Below are positions 44,001 to 53,218 of a stretch of DNA of 64,000 bases, one piece after another. The position numbers and the translations under genes are program-made. The notes beneath the pieces are model-generated. The model did no database searches. It was not told where the DNA came from and saw only the letters and a program-made list of their open reading frames with translations. Each line of letters starts with the position of its first letter. The first letter of the stretch is position 1. Source of the stretch: UBA1227 sp045642705 (lineage in GTDB: Bacteria > Bacillota > Clostridia > Oscillospirales > Acutalibacteraceae); the NCBI GenBank assembly GCA_045642705.1, contig JAZUJK010000007.1, positions 1 to 64,000 of the forward strand, read 5' to 3'.

Positions 44001-45284
44001 CTAAATTTCAATAAGTCCTGCATCAAGGAGTTTCTGCATTGACATCATTATGCCGAGCTTGGCATGTGGGAATGTAAGTCCTCCTTGGAAATATACAGCA
44101 TAAGGTGGACGGATAGGTCCATCTGCTGAGAGTTCAATTGATGAGCCCTGTACGAAAGCGCCCGCTGCCATAATTACATCATCACTGTAACCAGGGATTG
44201 CCTCTGGTACTGGTGTGAAATAACTATCAACAGGAGCTGCTGCCTGAATTCCTTCACAGAATGCGCACATAGCCTCAGCTGAGCCGAGTTCTACTGACTG
44301 AATTATGTCGTGGCGAGGCTCCGTGCCATTTGGCAATACGTGGAAGCCGAGCGTCTCATATGCACGCGCTGCAAAGATAGCGCCTTTCAGTGCGCCAGCT
44401 GTTACAGTCGGTGCGAGGAAAAGGCCTTGGTAGAGGCGTGTGTTGAGCTCGAGGCTCGCACCGACGTCCCCACCTATTCCAGGCGCTGTAAGGCGGTTCA
44501 TGCAGCGCGCGATAAGTTCACGTCTGCCACAGATATATCCGCCGATTGGAGCAAGTCCACCACCTGGATTCTTGATAAGAGAACCAACAACGAGATCAGC
44601 GCCGACATCAGATGGCTCAATTGTCTCAACAAATTCACCATAACAGTTATCTACCATCACAATGACATCAGGCTTAATCTGCTTGATAAACATTGTGAGT
44701 TCCCCTATCTCCTTAACGGAGAAGGTTGGGCGCATTGCATAACCCTTGGAGCGCTGTATCTCAACGAGTTTGGTTTTCTCATTTATTGCGCGTCTGATAT
44801 TGTCATAATCAAATGAGCCATCAGGAAGTAAATCAACCTGTCTATATGACACACCATATTCCTTGAGCGAACCGATTCCATCACGGATACCGATTACTTC
44901 CTCCAATGTGTCATATGGCTTGCCAACTGGTGATAACATCTCATCACCAGGTAGCAAATTAGCGGATAGAGCAATTGCAAGTGCATGCGTACCGCATGTT
45001 ATCTGACCGCGCACAAGGGCTGCTTCCGTATGGAAGATGGAGGCATAAACTGCCTCGAGGGTATCACGACCCAAGTCGTCGTGACCATAGCCCGTTGTGC
45101 CCGCAAAACAGCCCGCGTTTACGCGATTGTCCTGCATGGCCTTGATAACCTTCATTTGATTGTACTCTGCTACCGCATCGATATCGCGAAAACGCGCATC
45201 AAGTTCCCCTAGAATTTTCTCAGAGAAATCATATACTTTGTCACCAATACCGAGTGCTCTATACATTTCATTCGAATTATTCAT
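44001..45284 (-). CDS. Methionine gamma-lyase family protein (PLP enzyme, aluminium-resistance-protein family)
   Basis: A 427-residue fold-type I PLP enzyme of the family often labelled aluminium resistance protein or methionine gamma-lyase family. The PLP lysine is in GSLIKNPGGG, and the VMVDNCYGEF segment has the PLP-binding Asp. Related enzymes cleave C-S bonds of sulfur amino acids, but the activity of this clade is uncertain. Its ATG shares a base with the livF stop (TAATG), so it is translationally coupled to the ABC transporter. Confidence 0.85.
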   Translation of the reverse strand: MNNSNEMYRALGIGDKVYDFSEKILGELDARFRDIDAVAEYNQMKVIKAMQDNRVNAGCFAGTTGYGHDDLGRDTLEAVYASIFHTEAALVRGQITCGTHALAIALSANLLPGDEMLSPVGKPYDTLEEVIGIRDGIGSLKEYGVSYRQVDLLPDGSFDYDNIRRAINEKTKLVEIQRSKGYAMRPTFSVKEIGELTMFIKQIKPDVIVMVDNCYGEFVETIEPSDVGADLVVGSLIKNPGGGLAPIGGYICGRRELIARCMNRLTAPGIGGDVGASLELNTRLYQGLFLAPTVTAGALKGAIFAARAYETLGFHVLPNGTEPRHDIIQSVELGSAEAMCAFCEGIQAAAPVDSYFTPVPEAIPGYSDDVIMAAGAFVQGSSIELSADGPIRPPYAVYFQGGLTFPHAKLGIMMSMQKLLDAGLIEI

Positions 45285-46003
45285 TAGTTCTTTTTCTTTC
45301 CAAGATAAGCTTCTTTTATAGTATCGTCCTCGAGAAGGTCAAGACCAGCACGATTAGTTGTGATATTACCTGTCTCAAGTACATATGCCCAGTCTGCTGT
45401 CTCGAGAGCCATAAATGCATTCTGCTCGATAAGAAGTACTGTGATACCTGCATCGTTGATTGTCTTGATAATCTTGAAAATATCAGCAACAACGAGTGGT
45501 GCAAGACCAAGAGAAGGCTCATCCATCATGATGAGCTCTGGCTTGCTCATAAGTGCACGGGCAACAGCGAGCATCTGCTGCTCACCACCTGAGAGTGTAC
45601 CAGCAAGCTGCCACTCACGTTCCTTGAGTCGTGGGAATAATTCATATACGTACTCATAGTCAGCTGTGAGATCATCCTTGCGGAGATAAGCACCCATGCG
45701 AAGGTTTTCCTTTACTGTGAGGTTAGGAAAAACTCGACGTCCCTCCGGTACCAATACGACACCGGCACTTACTATCTTATCTGGTGACAAACCAATAAGT
45801 TCCTGGCCCTTGTACTTGATAGAGCCACTCTTTGGTTTTACAAGACCAGCGATAGTCTTAAGTGTTGTAGACTTTCCGGCACCGTTTGATCCGATAAGGG
45901 TTACGATCTGTCCATCATATACATCTAGGGAGATACCTTTAACTGCTTCGATACCACCATAAGACACACAGAGGTCTTTTATTTCAAGTATCTTATCACT
46001 CAT
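45284..46003 (-). CDS. livF: Branched-chain amino-acid type ABC transporter ATPase LivF
   Basis: A 239-residue ABC ATPase: Walker A GSNGAGKST, signature LSGGEQQMLAVARAL, Walker B LIMMDEPSLGLAP. The Gly-Leu-Ala-Pro sequence after Walker B is typical of LivF. It starts within the livG gene end and is coupled to the next gene. Confidence 0.95.
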   Translation of the reverse strand: MSDKILEIKDLCVSYGGIEAVKGISLDVYDGQIVTLIGSNGAGKSTTLKTIAGLVKPKSGSIKYKGQELIGLSPDKIVSAGVVLVPEGRRVFPNLTVKENLRMGAYLRKDDLTADYEYVYELFPRLKEREWQLAGTLSGGEQQMLAVARALMSKPELIMMDEPSLGLAPLVVADIFKIIKTINDAGITVLLIEQNAFMALETADWAYVLETGNITTNRAGLDLLEDDTIKEAYLGKKKN

Positions 46004-46841
46004 CGTCAGCTACCCCCAAATAAGCCTCAATAACAAGTGGATTCTTCTGAATCTCACTTGGAACACCATCGGCAATCATCTTACCAAAGTCGATAACATA
46101 AATATGATCTGAGATATCCATAACGAGGTTCATATGGTGCTCAATTAGGAATATTGTCAAATTATACTTGTCACGAATCTCCTTGATAAATGCTGCGAGT
46201 TCCTCTGTCTCCTGTGGATTCATACCAGCCGCTGGCTCGTCGAGGAGGAGAAGCTTTGGCTCGGATGCGAGCGCACGTGCAATCTCCAAGCGACGCTGAA
46301 TACCATAAGGAAGGCTTGTCGCAATATCGTCCTTGAACGCATCAAGGCCCTGCTCGCGTAGGAGTTCCATTGTCTCCTCACGCATACGCTTCTCCTCCTT
46401 GGCATTGCCACGGAAGGTTGCGCTAAATACGTTTTGATTTGCACGCATATGCTTAGCAGTCAAAACGTTATCAAATACAGTCATACTCTTCCAGAGTCTG
46501 ATGTTCTGGAATGTACGGGATATACCCTTTTCTGTAATCTTATCCGGTGTCAATGCAACAACCTCACCGAGGTACTTGTCGCCATTCTCACCGAGATAGT
46601 TCTTCTTCATCTTGCCTGATGGATGGTTGCGAACGATAGGCTCGCCCATGAATTCAACAAGACCATTTGTAGGCTCATATACGCCTGTGATGCAGTTGAA
46701 GGCTGTTGTCTTGCCGGCACCATTTGGTCCGATAAGAGCTACAATCTTGCCCTCTGGAATATCGAGGGACAAATTGTTAACGGCAACGACACCGCCGAAC
46801 TGCATTGTAATATTTTCTACATGGAGGACATTATCACTCAT
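45996..46841 (-). CDS. livG: Branched-chain amino-acid type ABC transporter ATPase LivG
   Basis: A 281-residue ABC ATPase with Walker A GPNGAGKTT and Walker B LLLDEPAAGMNP, the Asn-Pro form being typical of LivG. The signature is SLPYGIQRRLEIARAL, where the usual LSGG is replaced by LPYG, as in this family. It overlaps livM by 8 bases. Confidence 0.95.
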   Translation of the reverse strand: MSDNVLHVENITMQFGGVVAVNNLSLDIPEGKIVALIGPNGAGKTTAFNCITGVYEPTNGLVEFMGEPIVRNHPSGKMKKNYLGENGDKYLGEVVALTPDKITEKGISRTFQNIRLWKSMTVFDNVLTAKHMRANQNVFSATFRGNAKEEKRMREETMELLREQGLDAFKDDIATSLPYGIQRRLEIARALASEPKLLLLDEPAAGMNPQETEELAAFIKEIRDKYNLTIFLIEHHMNLVMDISDHIYVIDFGKMIADGVPSEIQKNPLVIEAYLGVADDE

Positions 46842-48009
46842 TTGTCTCGCCCTCCTTAATCTCTTTTACTTTTTTCTTACGCCTAAACAGATCCGGCAAC
46901 TCCTTGTCGCCCATGATACCCTGACGGAAGAAAAGAACAACAATCATAATGATGATTGAGAAAACTACCATACGGAAACCGTTCTTTAAAAGTGGAACCT
47001 GAACGCCACCAATATACATTGGGTTGTCGAGGAAACGAAGTAACCACTCTGAGCATGCGATATAGAGGAATGATGCGATGCAGCTACCTGATACAGAACC
47101 GATACCACCAATTACAACGATGAGAAGAATCTCATAGGTCATAGCAGATGTAAATATTTTAGCCTGAACAGTTGATGCGAACATAGCAAAGAGTGCTCCA
47201 CCAACGCCTGCGAAGAATGAACTGATGCAGAATGAAAGCATCTTGTGCTTCGCAAGATTGATACCCATAGCCTCTGCTGCTACCTCATCATCGCGGATTG
47301 CCTTGAATGCACGACCGTATGATGAATTGATAAGTAAAACTATGATTGCGATACAGATACCAGCAATCAAGATTGGTATAAATGAAGAGAGTCTAAATAC
47401 AACCATCCCGCTATCGTTTCTGATATTAAAATCAGAAAATGTTGGATATGAACGAAGTGCATTTGCACCATTTGTAACTTTTCCAAGTTTGCCCCATTGG
47501 AAAATCGCACGTAGGATTTCAGCAAAACCAAGGGTAGCAATAGCAAGATAGTCACTCTTGAGTCTCAGTACTGGAAGTCCGATGAGGAATGCGAAGATAG
47601 CAGCAACAAGACCTGCTGCGATACATGCAAGAAGTACTGTTACAATGAGACCAAATGTCTCACCGAAAATGCCCTTCATCGCATCCGTCAAACTAAATCC
47701 AATAGATGAGCCATCAAAGAGATAATAAATCGAATCACGAAGGTCACCAGGAATTGTAAGAATAGCGTATGTATAAGCACCGAGAAGCATGAATCCTGCC
47801 TGGCCAAGTGAGAAGAGGCCAGTGAAACCATTAAGTAGGTTCATTGAAACTGCAACAAGTGAATAAACAGCGCCTTTTCGTATTACCGTAAACAAAGGGG
47901 ATGTAAAACTAATTGTGTTTTCAAGAACAACCGTCAAAATAATTACTGCAAGTATTACAGATAAAGTAACGAGAGTTCCCACATCGACACGTTTTTTTTC
48001 ATTCATCAT
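46834..48009 (-). CDS. livM: Branched-chain amino-acid type ABC transporter permease LivM
   Basis: A 391-residue permease with about ten helices and the family motif EAMGINLAKHKM in the coupling loop; GGIGSVSGSCIASF is the later conserved stretch. I start at ATG 48009 because AAGGAGG sits nine bases upstream; the GTG at 48018 is too close to that site. Confidence 0.9.
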   Translation of the reverse strand: MMNEKKRVDVGTLVTLSVILAVIILTVVLENTISFTSPLFTVIRKGAVYSLVAVSMNLLNGFTGLFSLGQAGFMLLGAYTYAILTIPGDLRDSIYYLFDGSSIGFSLTDAMKGIFGETFGLIVTVLLACIAAGLVAAIFAFLIGLPVLRLKSDYLAIATLGFAEILRAIFQWGKLGKVTNGANALRSYPTFSDFNIRNDSGMVVFRLSSFIPILIAGICIAIIVLLINSSYGRAFKAIRDDEVAAEAMGINLAKHKMLSFCISSFFAGVGGALFAMFASTVQAKIFTSAMTYEILLIVVIGGIGSVSGSCIASFLYIACSEWLLRFLDNPMYIGGVQVPLLKNGFRMVVFSIIIMIVVLFFRQGIMGDKELPDLFRRKKKVKEIKEGETNE

Positions 48010-48023
48010 ATAGTTCACCCTCC

Positions 48024-48899
48024 TTAAACCTTATCAGTTACCTTTTCGCCAAAGATACCAGTAGGCTTAACTACAAGGATGATGATAAGAAGTGCAAATG
48101 TGAAAGCATCTGAGAATATTGAATAATCGGTACCCTTAATAAGGGTCTCACAGATACCGATGATAAATGCACCAATTACTGCACCCGGAATAGATCCGAT
48201 ACCGCCAAATACGGCAGCGACGAATGCCTTAAGTCCTGGCATAGCACCTGACAAAGGGACAACTGTAGGATAGTTTGTGAAATAAAGAAGGCTACCAACT
48301 GCTGCAAGGAATGAGCCAATGATGAATGTTACAGAGATTACTGAGTTAATCTTAACACCCATGAGCTGTGATGTCTCAAAGTCCTTGGATACAGCACGCA
48401 TAGCAATACCAACCTTGGTATGGTTGATAAGTGTTGTAAGGAGCGCTACAAGGAGAATAACAAGTATTGGTGTAATAACTGTTACTACGCTTGTTGGCGC
48501 GCCAAGAATATGAATTGTATTAGAAATCCATGGTATTCTTGTATATGTCTTAGGCTGTCCACCTGTTGCATAGAGTGCAACATTCTGGAGAAGATAGCTG
48601 ACACCAATTGCTGAAATCATAACAGACATTCTTGGTGCTGAGCGGAGCGGTCTATATGCTGCACGTTCAATAATGAATCCGAGAAGGACTGTTAAGATGA
48701 TAGAAATCGGAATGCTGAGATAGATTGGCAGAACAGTAGACATGTAAACTACGAGAAGTCCGGCAACCATGAATACGTCACCATGGGCGAAGTTGATAAG
48801 ACGAAGTATGCCATAAACCATCGTATAACCGATAGCAATCAGAGCATACTGTCCACCAAGTGACACGCCGGAAAGTATCTGAGAAATAATAAATTCCAT
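48024..48899 (-). CDS. livH: Branched-chain amino-acid type ABC transporter permease LivH
   Basis: A 291-residue permease with about eight helices. It has the N-terminal GGQYALIAIGYTMVYGILRL, the LGFIIERAAYRPLR coupling stretch and the late FGGIGSIPGA motif, all standard for LivH. It lies 78 bases after livJ, behind a hairpin that can lower its expression relative to the binding protein. Confidence 0.95.
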   Translation of the reverse strand: MEFIISQILSGVSLGGQYALIAIGYTMVYGILRLINFAHGDVFMVAGLLVVYMSTVLPIYLSIPISIILTVLLGFIIERAAYRPLRSAPRMSVMISAIGVSYLLQNVALYATGGQPKTYTRIPWISNTIHILGAPTSVVTVITPILVILLVALLTTLINHTKVGIAMRAVSKDFETSQLMGVKINSVISVTFIIGSFLAAVGSLLYFTNYPTVVPLSGAMPGLKAFVAAVFGGIGSIPGAVIGAFIIGICETLIKGTDYSIFSDAFTFALLIIILVVKPTGIFGEKVTDKV

Positions 48900-48922
48900 A
48901 ATTTACCTCTATCTGTGAAAAT

Positions 48923-48949
48923 CAAGGGGAGCCGAGTGGGCTCCCCTTG
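48923..48949 (-). terminator. Intercistronic hairpin between livJ and livH
   Basis: CAAGGGGAGCC pairs with GGCTCCCCTTG around five bases; only a short ATTTT follows. It probably causes partial termination or 3' protection, giving more binding protein than permease, as is common in ABC operons. Confidence 0.75.
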
Positions 48950-48977
48950 AACTGGTTTATAAGTTTTAACTTAAATC

Positions 48978-50150
48978 TTAGTTAGCTGTCTGCTGTGTCT
49001 CAAACACCCAAGAAACATTTGTATTGTCAGAAGTCTTGATAAATGCTGTATCACGCTTAGCATCACCAGTTTCATCAAATGCGATTGCACCAGATACACC
49101 AGTGTATGTAACCTTAGGAAGAGCAGCCTTGATAGCAGCTGGATCTGCAGAACCTGCAGCCTTGATAGCCTCAAGTGCTACGAAGTAAGCGTCATAACCC
49201 ATTGCTGTTACAGCAGAGATTGTGTCGTTACCACCGTTTGTAGCCTTAGCTTCTGCATTGTTGTTGATATATTCCTTGATACCAGCATCGAACTCAGCGT
49301 TACCACCCTCAGCATAGAAAGTAGAAACATAGAGTTTGATATCAGTGTCTTTTACACCATCAAGTACAGTATTATCATCAAGTGTATCAGAACCAATAAT
49401 TGGGAATTTTGCTTCAAGTTCTGCTGCTTTCTTAACAATGTTCTGTGCATAATTGATTGAAACTGGGCAGAAGAAAACATCGCAGCCCTCTGCTTTAGCC
49501 TTGTTAATATAAGAACTAAAGTCTCCTGTATCCTTTATGAAATTATCGGATATTACTGTTCCACCAGCCTTTTCAAAAGCTGAAGTGAAAAATGTAATCA
49601 ATCCCTGATCATATTCATTTCCAGACTCGCCAAGACAATATGCTTTCTTTGCATTAAACTTATCTGCAGCAAAGTTTGCAAGAACTGTGCCCTGGAAAGG
49701 ATCAAGGAAGCAAATACGGAAGTAGTGATCGTTACCAGCTGTTACACCAGGATTAGTACATGTAACACCGAGAGCAGCTATACCAGCATCTTTAAAAATG
49801 CTTGATGCTGCCATTGAAACACTTGAGCCATATGAGCCAAGAACGATAGCAACATTCTTACCAACGAGCTCAGAAGCTGCTGTTGGAGCCTTAGCTACAT
49901 CTGAAGCATTATCAGCATATACGAGTTCTACTTTGTATTCCTCGTTGCCGATAGTAACTGTAGGACACTTGGAGTTAGCATACTGCATACCAAGCATTTC
50001 CTTCTTTCCGCCTGCGCCTGAGTCGCCTGATGCTGGCTCAAATACGCCAATACGGATAACCTTTTCACCTGCGCCTGCTGGTGCTGCTGAACATCCAGCG
50101 AAGCAGAGAATCATTGCAAGTACCATTACAAGTGCAATTATTCTTTTCAT
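48978..50150 (-). CDS. livJ: ABC transporter substrate-binding lipoprotein (LivJ-like)
   Basis: A 390-residue periplasmic-binding-fold type I protein. It has a lipoprotein signal peptide with C20 in FAGCSAAP, then the mature N-terminus KVIRIGVFEPASGDSG typical of branched-chain amino-acid binding proteins. The bound ligand cannot be read; the coupled gamma-lyase family enzyme makes a sulfur or branched-chain amino acid possible. Confidence 0.9.
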   Translation of the reverse strand: MKRIIALVMVLAMILCFAGCSAAPAGAGEKVIRIGVFEPASGDSGAGGKKEMLGMQYANSKCPTVTIGNEEYKVELVYADNASDVAKAPTAASELVGKNVAIVLGSYGSSVSMAASSIFKDAGIAALGVTCTNPGVTAGNDHYFRICFLDPFQGTVLANFAADKFNAKKAYCLGESGNEYDQGLITFFTSAFEKAGGTVISDNFIKDTGDFSSYINKAKAEGCDVFFCPVSINYAQNIVKKAAELEAKFPIIGSDTLDDNTVLDGVKDTDIKLYVSTFYAEGGNAEFDAGIKEYINNNAEAKATNGGNDTISAVTAMGYDAYFVALEAIKAAGSADPAAIKAALPKVTYTGVSGAIAFDETGDAKRDTAFIKTSDNTNVSWVFETQQTAN

Positions 50151-50191
50151 AAATAACTCTCCTTTTATATATAAAATATAATACGCAAGAA

Positions 50192-50220
50192 ATTATAATA
50201 AAAAATTGCATTTTAGTCAA
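50192..50220 (-). promoter_or_regulatory. Promoter of the liv operon
   Basis: Minus strand: -35 TTGACT (50215-50220), 17-base spacer, perfect -10 TATAAT (50192-50197), just after the phosphatase stop codon. Confidence 0.8.
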
Positions 50221-50229
50221 CAATTTGGA

Positions 50230-50703
50230 TTAAAGTTGCTTTTCAAGGCAGTCCTTATATTGGAGCAGGAATGCCTTGATTTTATTCATTTCTACAATGT
50301 ATTTATCTATGTCGCGTATGAGCCATGGGTCTGGTACAGGGGCATATTTGCCGGTTGCTGCCTCTGAGAGTGTTTTGAATTTTTTATGCCACCAAACTGG
50401 CAAAAGCAACTTGTGTCCCTTGGTCATTCCGATGATAATATCGGCTTCACGGAAGAGTTTCCAATCATAAGGTCTAAGTATAAAACCAGGTTTATGACTG
50501 TTTACATATTCCCTATCAAATCCCTCTCGGATAAGGGCTTCCGCTGTATTGGGATCTATTGCTGGAACCGGACTCATGACAGCTGATGACTTGACCTCAA
50601 CCTTGCCACGTAGGATGTCCGACTCCTCCACCATACGCCTAAACATGTACTCACAATATGGGCTTCTGCACATATTTTGCGAGCAGACAAATAATACTTT
50701 CAT
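50230..50703 (-). CDS. Low-molecular-weight protein tyrosine phosphatase-like protein
   Basis: A 157-residue protein with the phosphatase P-loop C7-x5-R (CSQNMCRS) at the N-terminus and the general acid Asp in VPDPW. The usual GN after the catalytic cysteine is QN here, so it is a divergent member; some relatives are arsenate reductases. It lies 8 bases after the kinase gene, so it is the last gene of the TetR-kinase transcript. Confidence 0.8.
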   Translation of the reverse strand: MKVLFVCSQNMCRSPYCEYMFRRMVEESDILRGKVEVKSSAVMSPVPAIDPNTAEALIREGFDREYVNSHKPGFILRPYDWKLFREADIIIGMTKGHKLLLPVWWHKKFKTLSEAATGKYAPVPDPWLIRDIDKYIVEMNKIKAFLLQYKDCLEKQL

Positions 50704-50711
50704 AGTGCTCC

Positions 50712-52331
50712 TTAGCCATTAAGTGCTGCGAATGCAGCCTTGTTGTTCTTATAAAGTGTCTTGAATACTTCAAAGTTCTTGTCATAGATTGCCTTGTTAT
50801 CTGGGTTAGGCTTGAAAGTCTTCTCAGCAGGGATGAAATCCTTAACCTTATCGAGGCTCTCAATTGCACCGATACCAACGCCGATGATTGCTGCAGCACC
50901 AACTGCGCCAACATTCTGAGGACTTGCAACTGTCTCAACTGTCTTGCCAAGTACATCTGCAAGAATCTGGCAAGTTACATCTGAGAGAGCGCCACCACCT
51001 ACGAAGCGAACTGTATCTGATACATCAACCTTCTTAGCCTGCTGCTCATACATCCAGCGATTCTGGAAGCATACGCCCTCGATTACGGCACGGATAAGGT
51101 CACGTTTGCCTGTATCTATGCTGATATTGAAGAACATACCTGCAGCATTTGGATCCTCAAATGGGCAGCGGTTGCCATGGAGCCAAGGTGTGAAAATAAC
51201 ACCATTTGAGCCAGCTGGAGTCTCACGCATAACTTTGGATAGATAGTCATAGAGTGATGTATATGCAACCTCAAAAGTCTCAGGAGATTCTGTAACATCC
51301 TTCTTCTCGAGATAGATGCCAATCTCATCGAGTGCCAAATGATTCTTTACCCACTCAAGGCATTTTCCTGATGTCTCATGCTCTGCAAAGTAGTTGTATC
51401 TTCCCTCATCAGCACCTACAATTGCGGCGATCATTGCGCCTGTATCAACTGTCTGTTTTTCAACTACAGTTGATACCCATCCTGATGTGCCGGAATAGAT
51501 ATGTGTGTCACCTGGGAGAACTGCGCCGGCACCTACACCGATGAGCGATGCATCGCCGCCACCACCAAATACAGGAGTGCCCTCAAGGAGACCGAGATCA
51601 TCAGCTGCTGATTTGGTAAGTCCACCTACAACATCTGTTGATTTTACAATATCTGCGAGGTGTTCTGGGTTTACGTCAACGAGTTTGCAAACCGGCTTAC
51701 ACCAACCCTCATGACCCTTTCTTGTGTCATAGAGAAGCTGGCCGAAAGCTGAGTCTGGAGTCATTACGATTTTGCCTGTCATACGGGCAATAATCGACTC
51801 CTTAACATCGACAATTTTATAGATTTTCTTGAAGACTTCTGGCTCGTGAGCCTCAATCCATTTATACTTCCAAATTGGGTCCTTAACAGAGCATGAAACT
51901 GCTCCTGTATAGTAGAGATATGGAAGGAGTTTAAATACGTTAGCACCTGCAATTTGAATGCCGTTTGCGATGCCCTTCTTGATCTCTTCCTTAGCACGTT
52001 GATCCATATAAGACATAGGTCTGCGAAGTACGTTGCAGTCCTTATCAAGAGCTACAAGACCCTGCATCTGTGAGCAGAAAGAGATACCTTCTATCATCTC
52101 TTTTGTAACTCCGAGCGCCTTGACTTCATCGCTCTCAAAGATCTCTTTTGTGGTTGCTGACATAGCGTTCCACCACTCGTCAAAATCCTGCTCGGCGCCA
52201 CCATTTTCCACCATGTAAAGTCCGTATCCCATGGATGATGCAGCCTTGAGAACAATTGTCTTATCGATCTCGAAAAGGCATGTCTTTACGCCTGTTGTTC
52301 CGATATCATAAGCGATTACATACTTTCCCAT
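50712..52331 (-). CDS. FGGY-family carbohydrate kinase (xylulokinase-like)
   Basis: A 539-residue two-domain sugar kinase of the ASKHA fold. The N-terminal phosphate motif is YDIGTTGVKTCLF, and the second half has the adenosine-binding GGGALSD motif. The catalytic Asp is probably in MSYMDQRA. FGGY enzymes phosphorylate sugars, polyols or inositol; xylulokinase is the closest by layout, with the substrate unproven. It lies 19 bases after tetR and faces an aminotransferase and a class II aldolase across the shared regulatory region. Confidence 0.85.
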   Translation of the reverse strand: MGKYVIAYDIGTTGVKTCLFEIDKTIVLKAASSMGYGLYMVENGGAEQDFDEWWNAMSATTKEIFESDEVKALGVTKEMIEGISFCSQMQGLVALDKDCNVLRRPMSYMDQRAKEEIKKGIANGIQIAGANVFKLLPYLYYTGAVSCSVKDPIWKYKWIEAHEPEVFKKIYKIVDVKESIIARMTGKIVMTPDSAFGQLLYDTRKGHEGWCKPVCKLVDVNPEHLADIVKSTDVVGGLTKSAADDLGLLEGTPVFGGGGDASLIGVGAGAVLPGDTHIYSGTSGWVSTVVEKQTVDTGAMIAAIVGADEGRYNYFAEHETSGKCLEWVKNHLALDEIGIYLEKKDVTESPETFEVAYTSLYDYLSKVMRETPAGSNGVIFTPWLHGNRCPFEDPNAAGMFFNISIDTGKRDLIRAVIEGVCFQNRWMYEQQAKKVDVSDTVRFVGGGALSDVTCQILADVLGKTVETVASPQNVGAVGAAAIIGVGIGAIESLDKVKDFIPAEKTFKPNPDNKAIYDKNFEVFKTLYKNNKAAFAALNG

Positions 52332-52350
52332 ATTTATTCTCCTTTATATT

Positions 52351-53034
52351 TTATTTACCAAATTTTTTAACGTCATCGTGAGCGAATGTAAATGCGGCCT
52401 CAATGAATTTTAGCAGTTCACTTACCATTCTCTCATTGTCATCGAAAATATCCTCACCGCAATAGATTTTTAGCCTCTCACGGTAATAATCACAAGTGTA
52501 AGAAAACTGAAGTGACATAAGGAGTGAGTCAAAGAAGAATGCGAACATAGCCGGGTCGCAGTCGTCTCTTATATCCCCTTTTTCTTTCGCTGCCGCGATG
52601 AAATCGCGGTATGTGCGCGCGGAGATATCCTCAACGCGTTTCGCAAGGACAGCGGCGCCCTCGTTTTCAGACAACTTGGTAATTTCATTATATAATTTTA
52701 CATACTTAGAGTCGGCGCCGGATGTCGCCTGGATAGCGCGTATCAATTTCTCCGCGCGCACCAGAATTTTGTCATCCGAGTTGACGACGCCATCAATTAT
52801 CTCTTCGAGGGTTGTCATAGCCTCGTCAACGCAGGTGAGAAAATAGTCCTCTTTCGTATCGAAATACTTGTAGAGAAGTCCTACAGACACCCCTGCCTTT
52901 TTAGCGATAATATTGATATTTGCTTTCTCTAGACCGAGCTCTGAAAACTCATTGATACCAGCGGTTATAACCGCCGATTTATACTTGGGGTCAGCACGGT
53001 CAAAAGCCTCTTTATGATGCGGTTTTTCAGCCAT
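52351..53034 (-). CDS. TetR/AcrR-family repressor
   Basis: A 227-residue regulator with an N-terminal helix-turn-helix (INIIAKKAGVSVGLLYKYF) and an all-helical ligand domain. I set the start at ATG 53034, behind AGGAGG; the GTG-type start at 53049 is upstream of that site. It likely represses itself, the kinase and the divergent aminotransferase/aldolase operon through the two dyads at 53059-53074 and 53169-53184. The inducer is unknown. Confidence 0.85.
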   Translation of the reverse strand: MAEKPHHKEAFDRADPKYKSAVITAGINEFSELGLEKANINIIAKKAGVSVGLLYKYFDTKEDYFLTCVDEAMTTLEEIIDGVVNSDDKILVRAEKLIRAIQATSGADSKYVKLYNEITKLSENEGAAVLAKRVEDISARTYRDFIAAAKEKGDIRDDCDPAMFAFFFDSLLMSLQFSYTCDYYRERLKIYCGEDIFDDNERMVSELLKFIEAAFTFAHDDVKKFGK

Positions 53035-53058
53035 TGTATACCTCCTCAATACGGAGTT

Positions 53059-53074
53059 GTGAGTATTTGCTCAC
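53059..53074. promoter_or_regulatory. TetR operator candidate, tetR side
   Basis: Dyad GTGAG-N6-CTCAC, just downstream of the predicted tetR start site. The same arms and spacing occur at 53169-53184. Confidence 0.75.
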
Positions 53075-53083
53075 TATGGCTAA

Positions 53084-53112
53084 ATTGTATCAATAAATTT
53101 GTTAAAATTCAA
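53084..53112 (-). promoter_or_regulatory. Promoter of tetR and the kinase
   Basis: Minus strand: -35 TTGAAT (53107-53112), 17-base spacer, -10 TACAAT (53084-53089) preceded by TGA, an extended -10. The operator 53059-53074 begins about three bases after the start site. Confidence 0.65.
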
Positions 53113-53125
53113 TATAGATTTGTGC

Positions 53126-53154
53126 TTTTATTTTACCATTAATAGTGGTATAAT
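53126..53154 (+). promoter_or_regulatory. Promoter of the aminotransferase/aldolase operon
   Basis: Perfect -10 TATAAT (53149-53154) with a weak -35 TTTTAT (53126-53131) at 17 bases. The operator 53169-53184 lies about eight bases after the expected start site. Confidence 0.55.
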
Positions 53155-53168
53155 TTTATTGTAAATAT

Positions 53169-53184
53169 GTGAGCAGCCGCTCAC
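53169..53184. promoter_or_regulatory. TetR operator candidate, aminotransferase side
   Basis: Dyad GTGAG-N6-CTCAC with the inner bases extending pairing (GTGAGC/GCTCAC). Same length and arms as 53059-53074, 110 bases apart. Confidence 0.75.
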
Positions 53185-53218
53185 GACACTATATTTTTTA
53201 AGTTTTGGAGGTATACAA

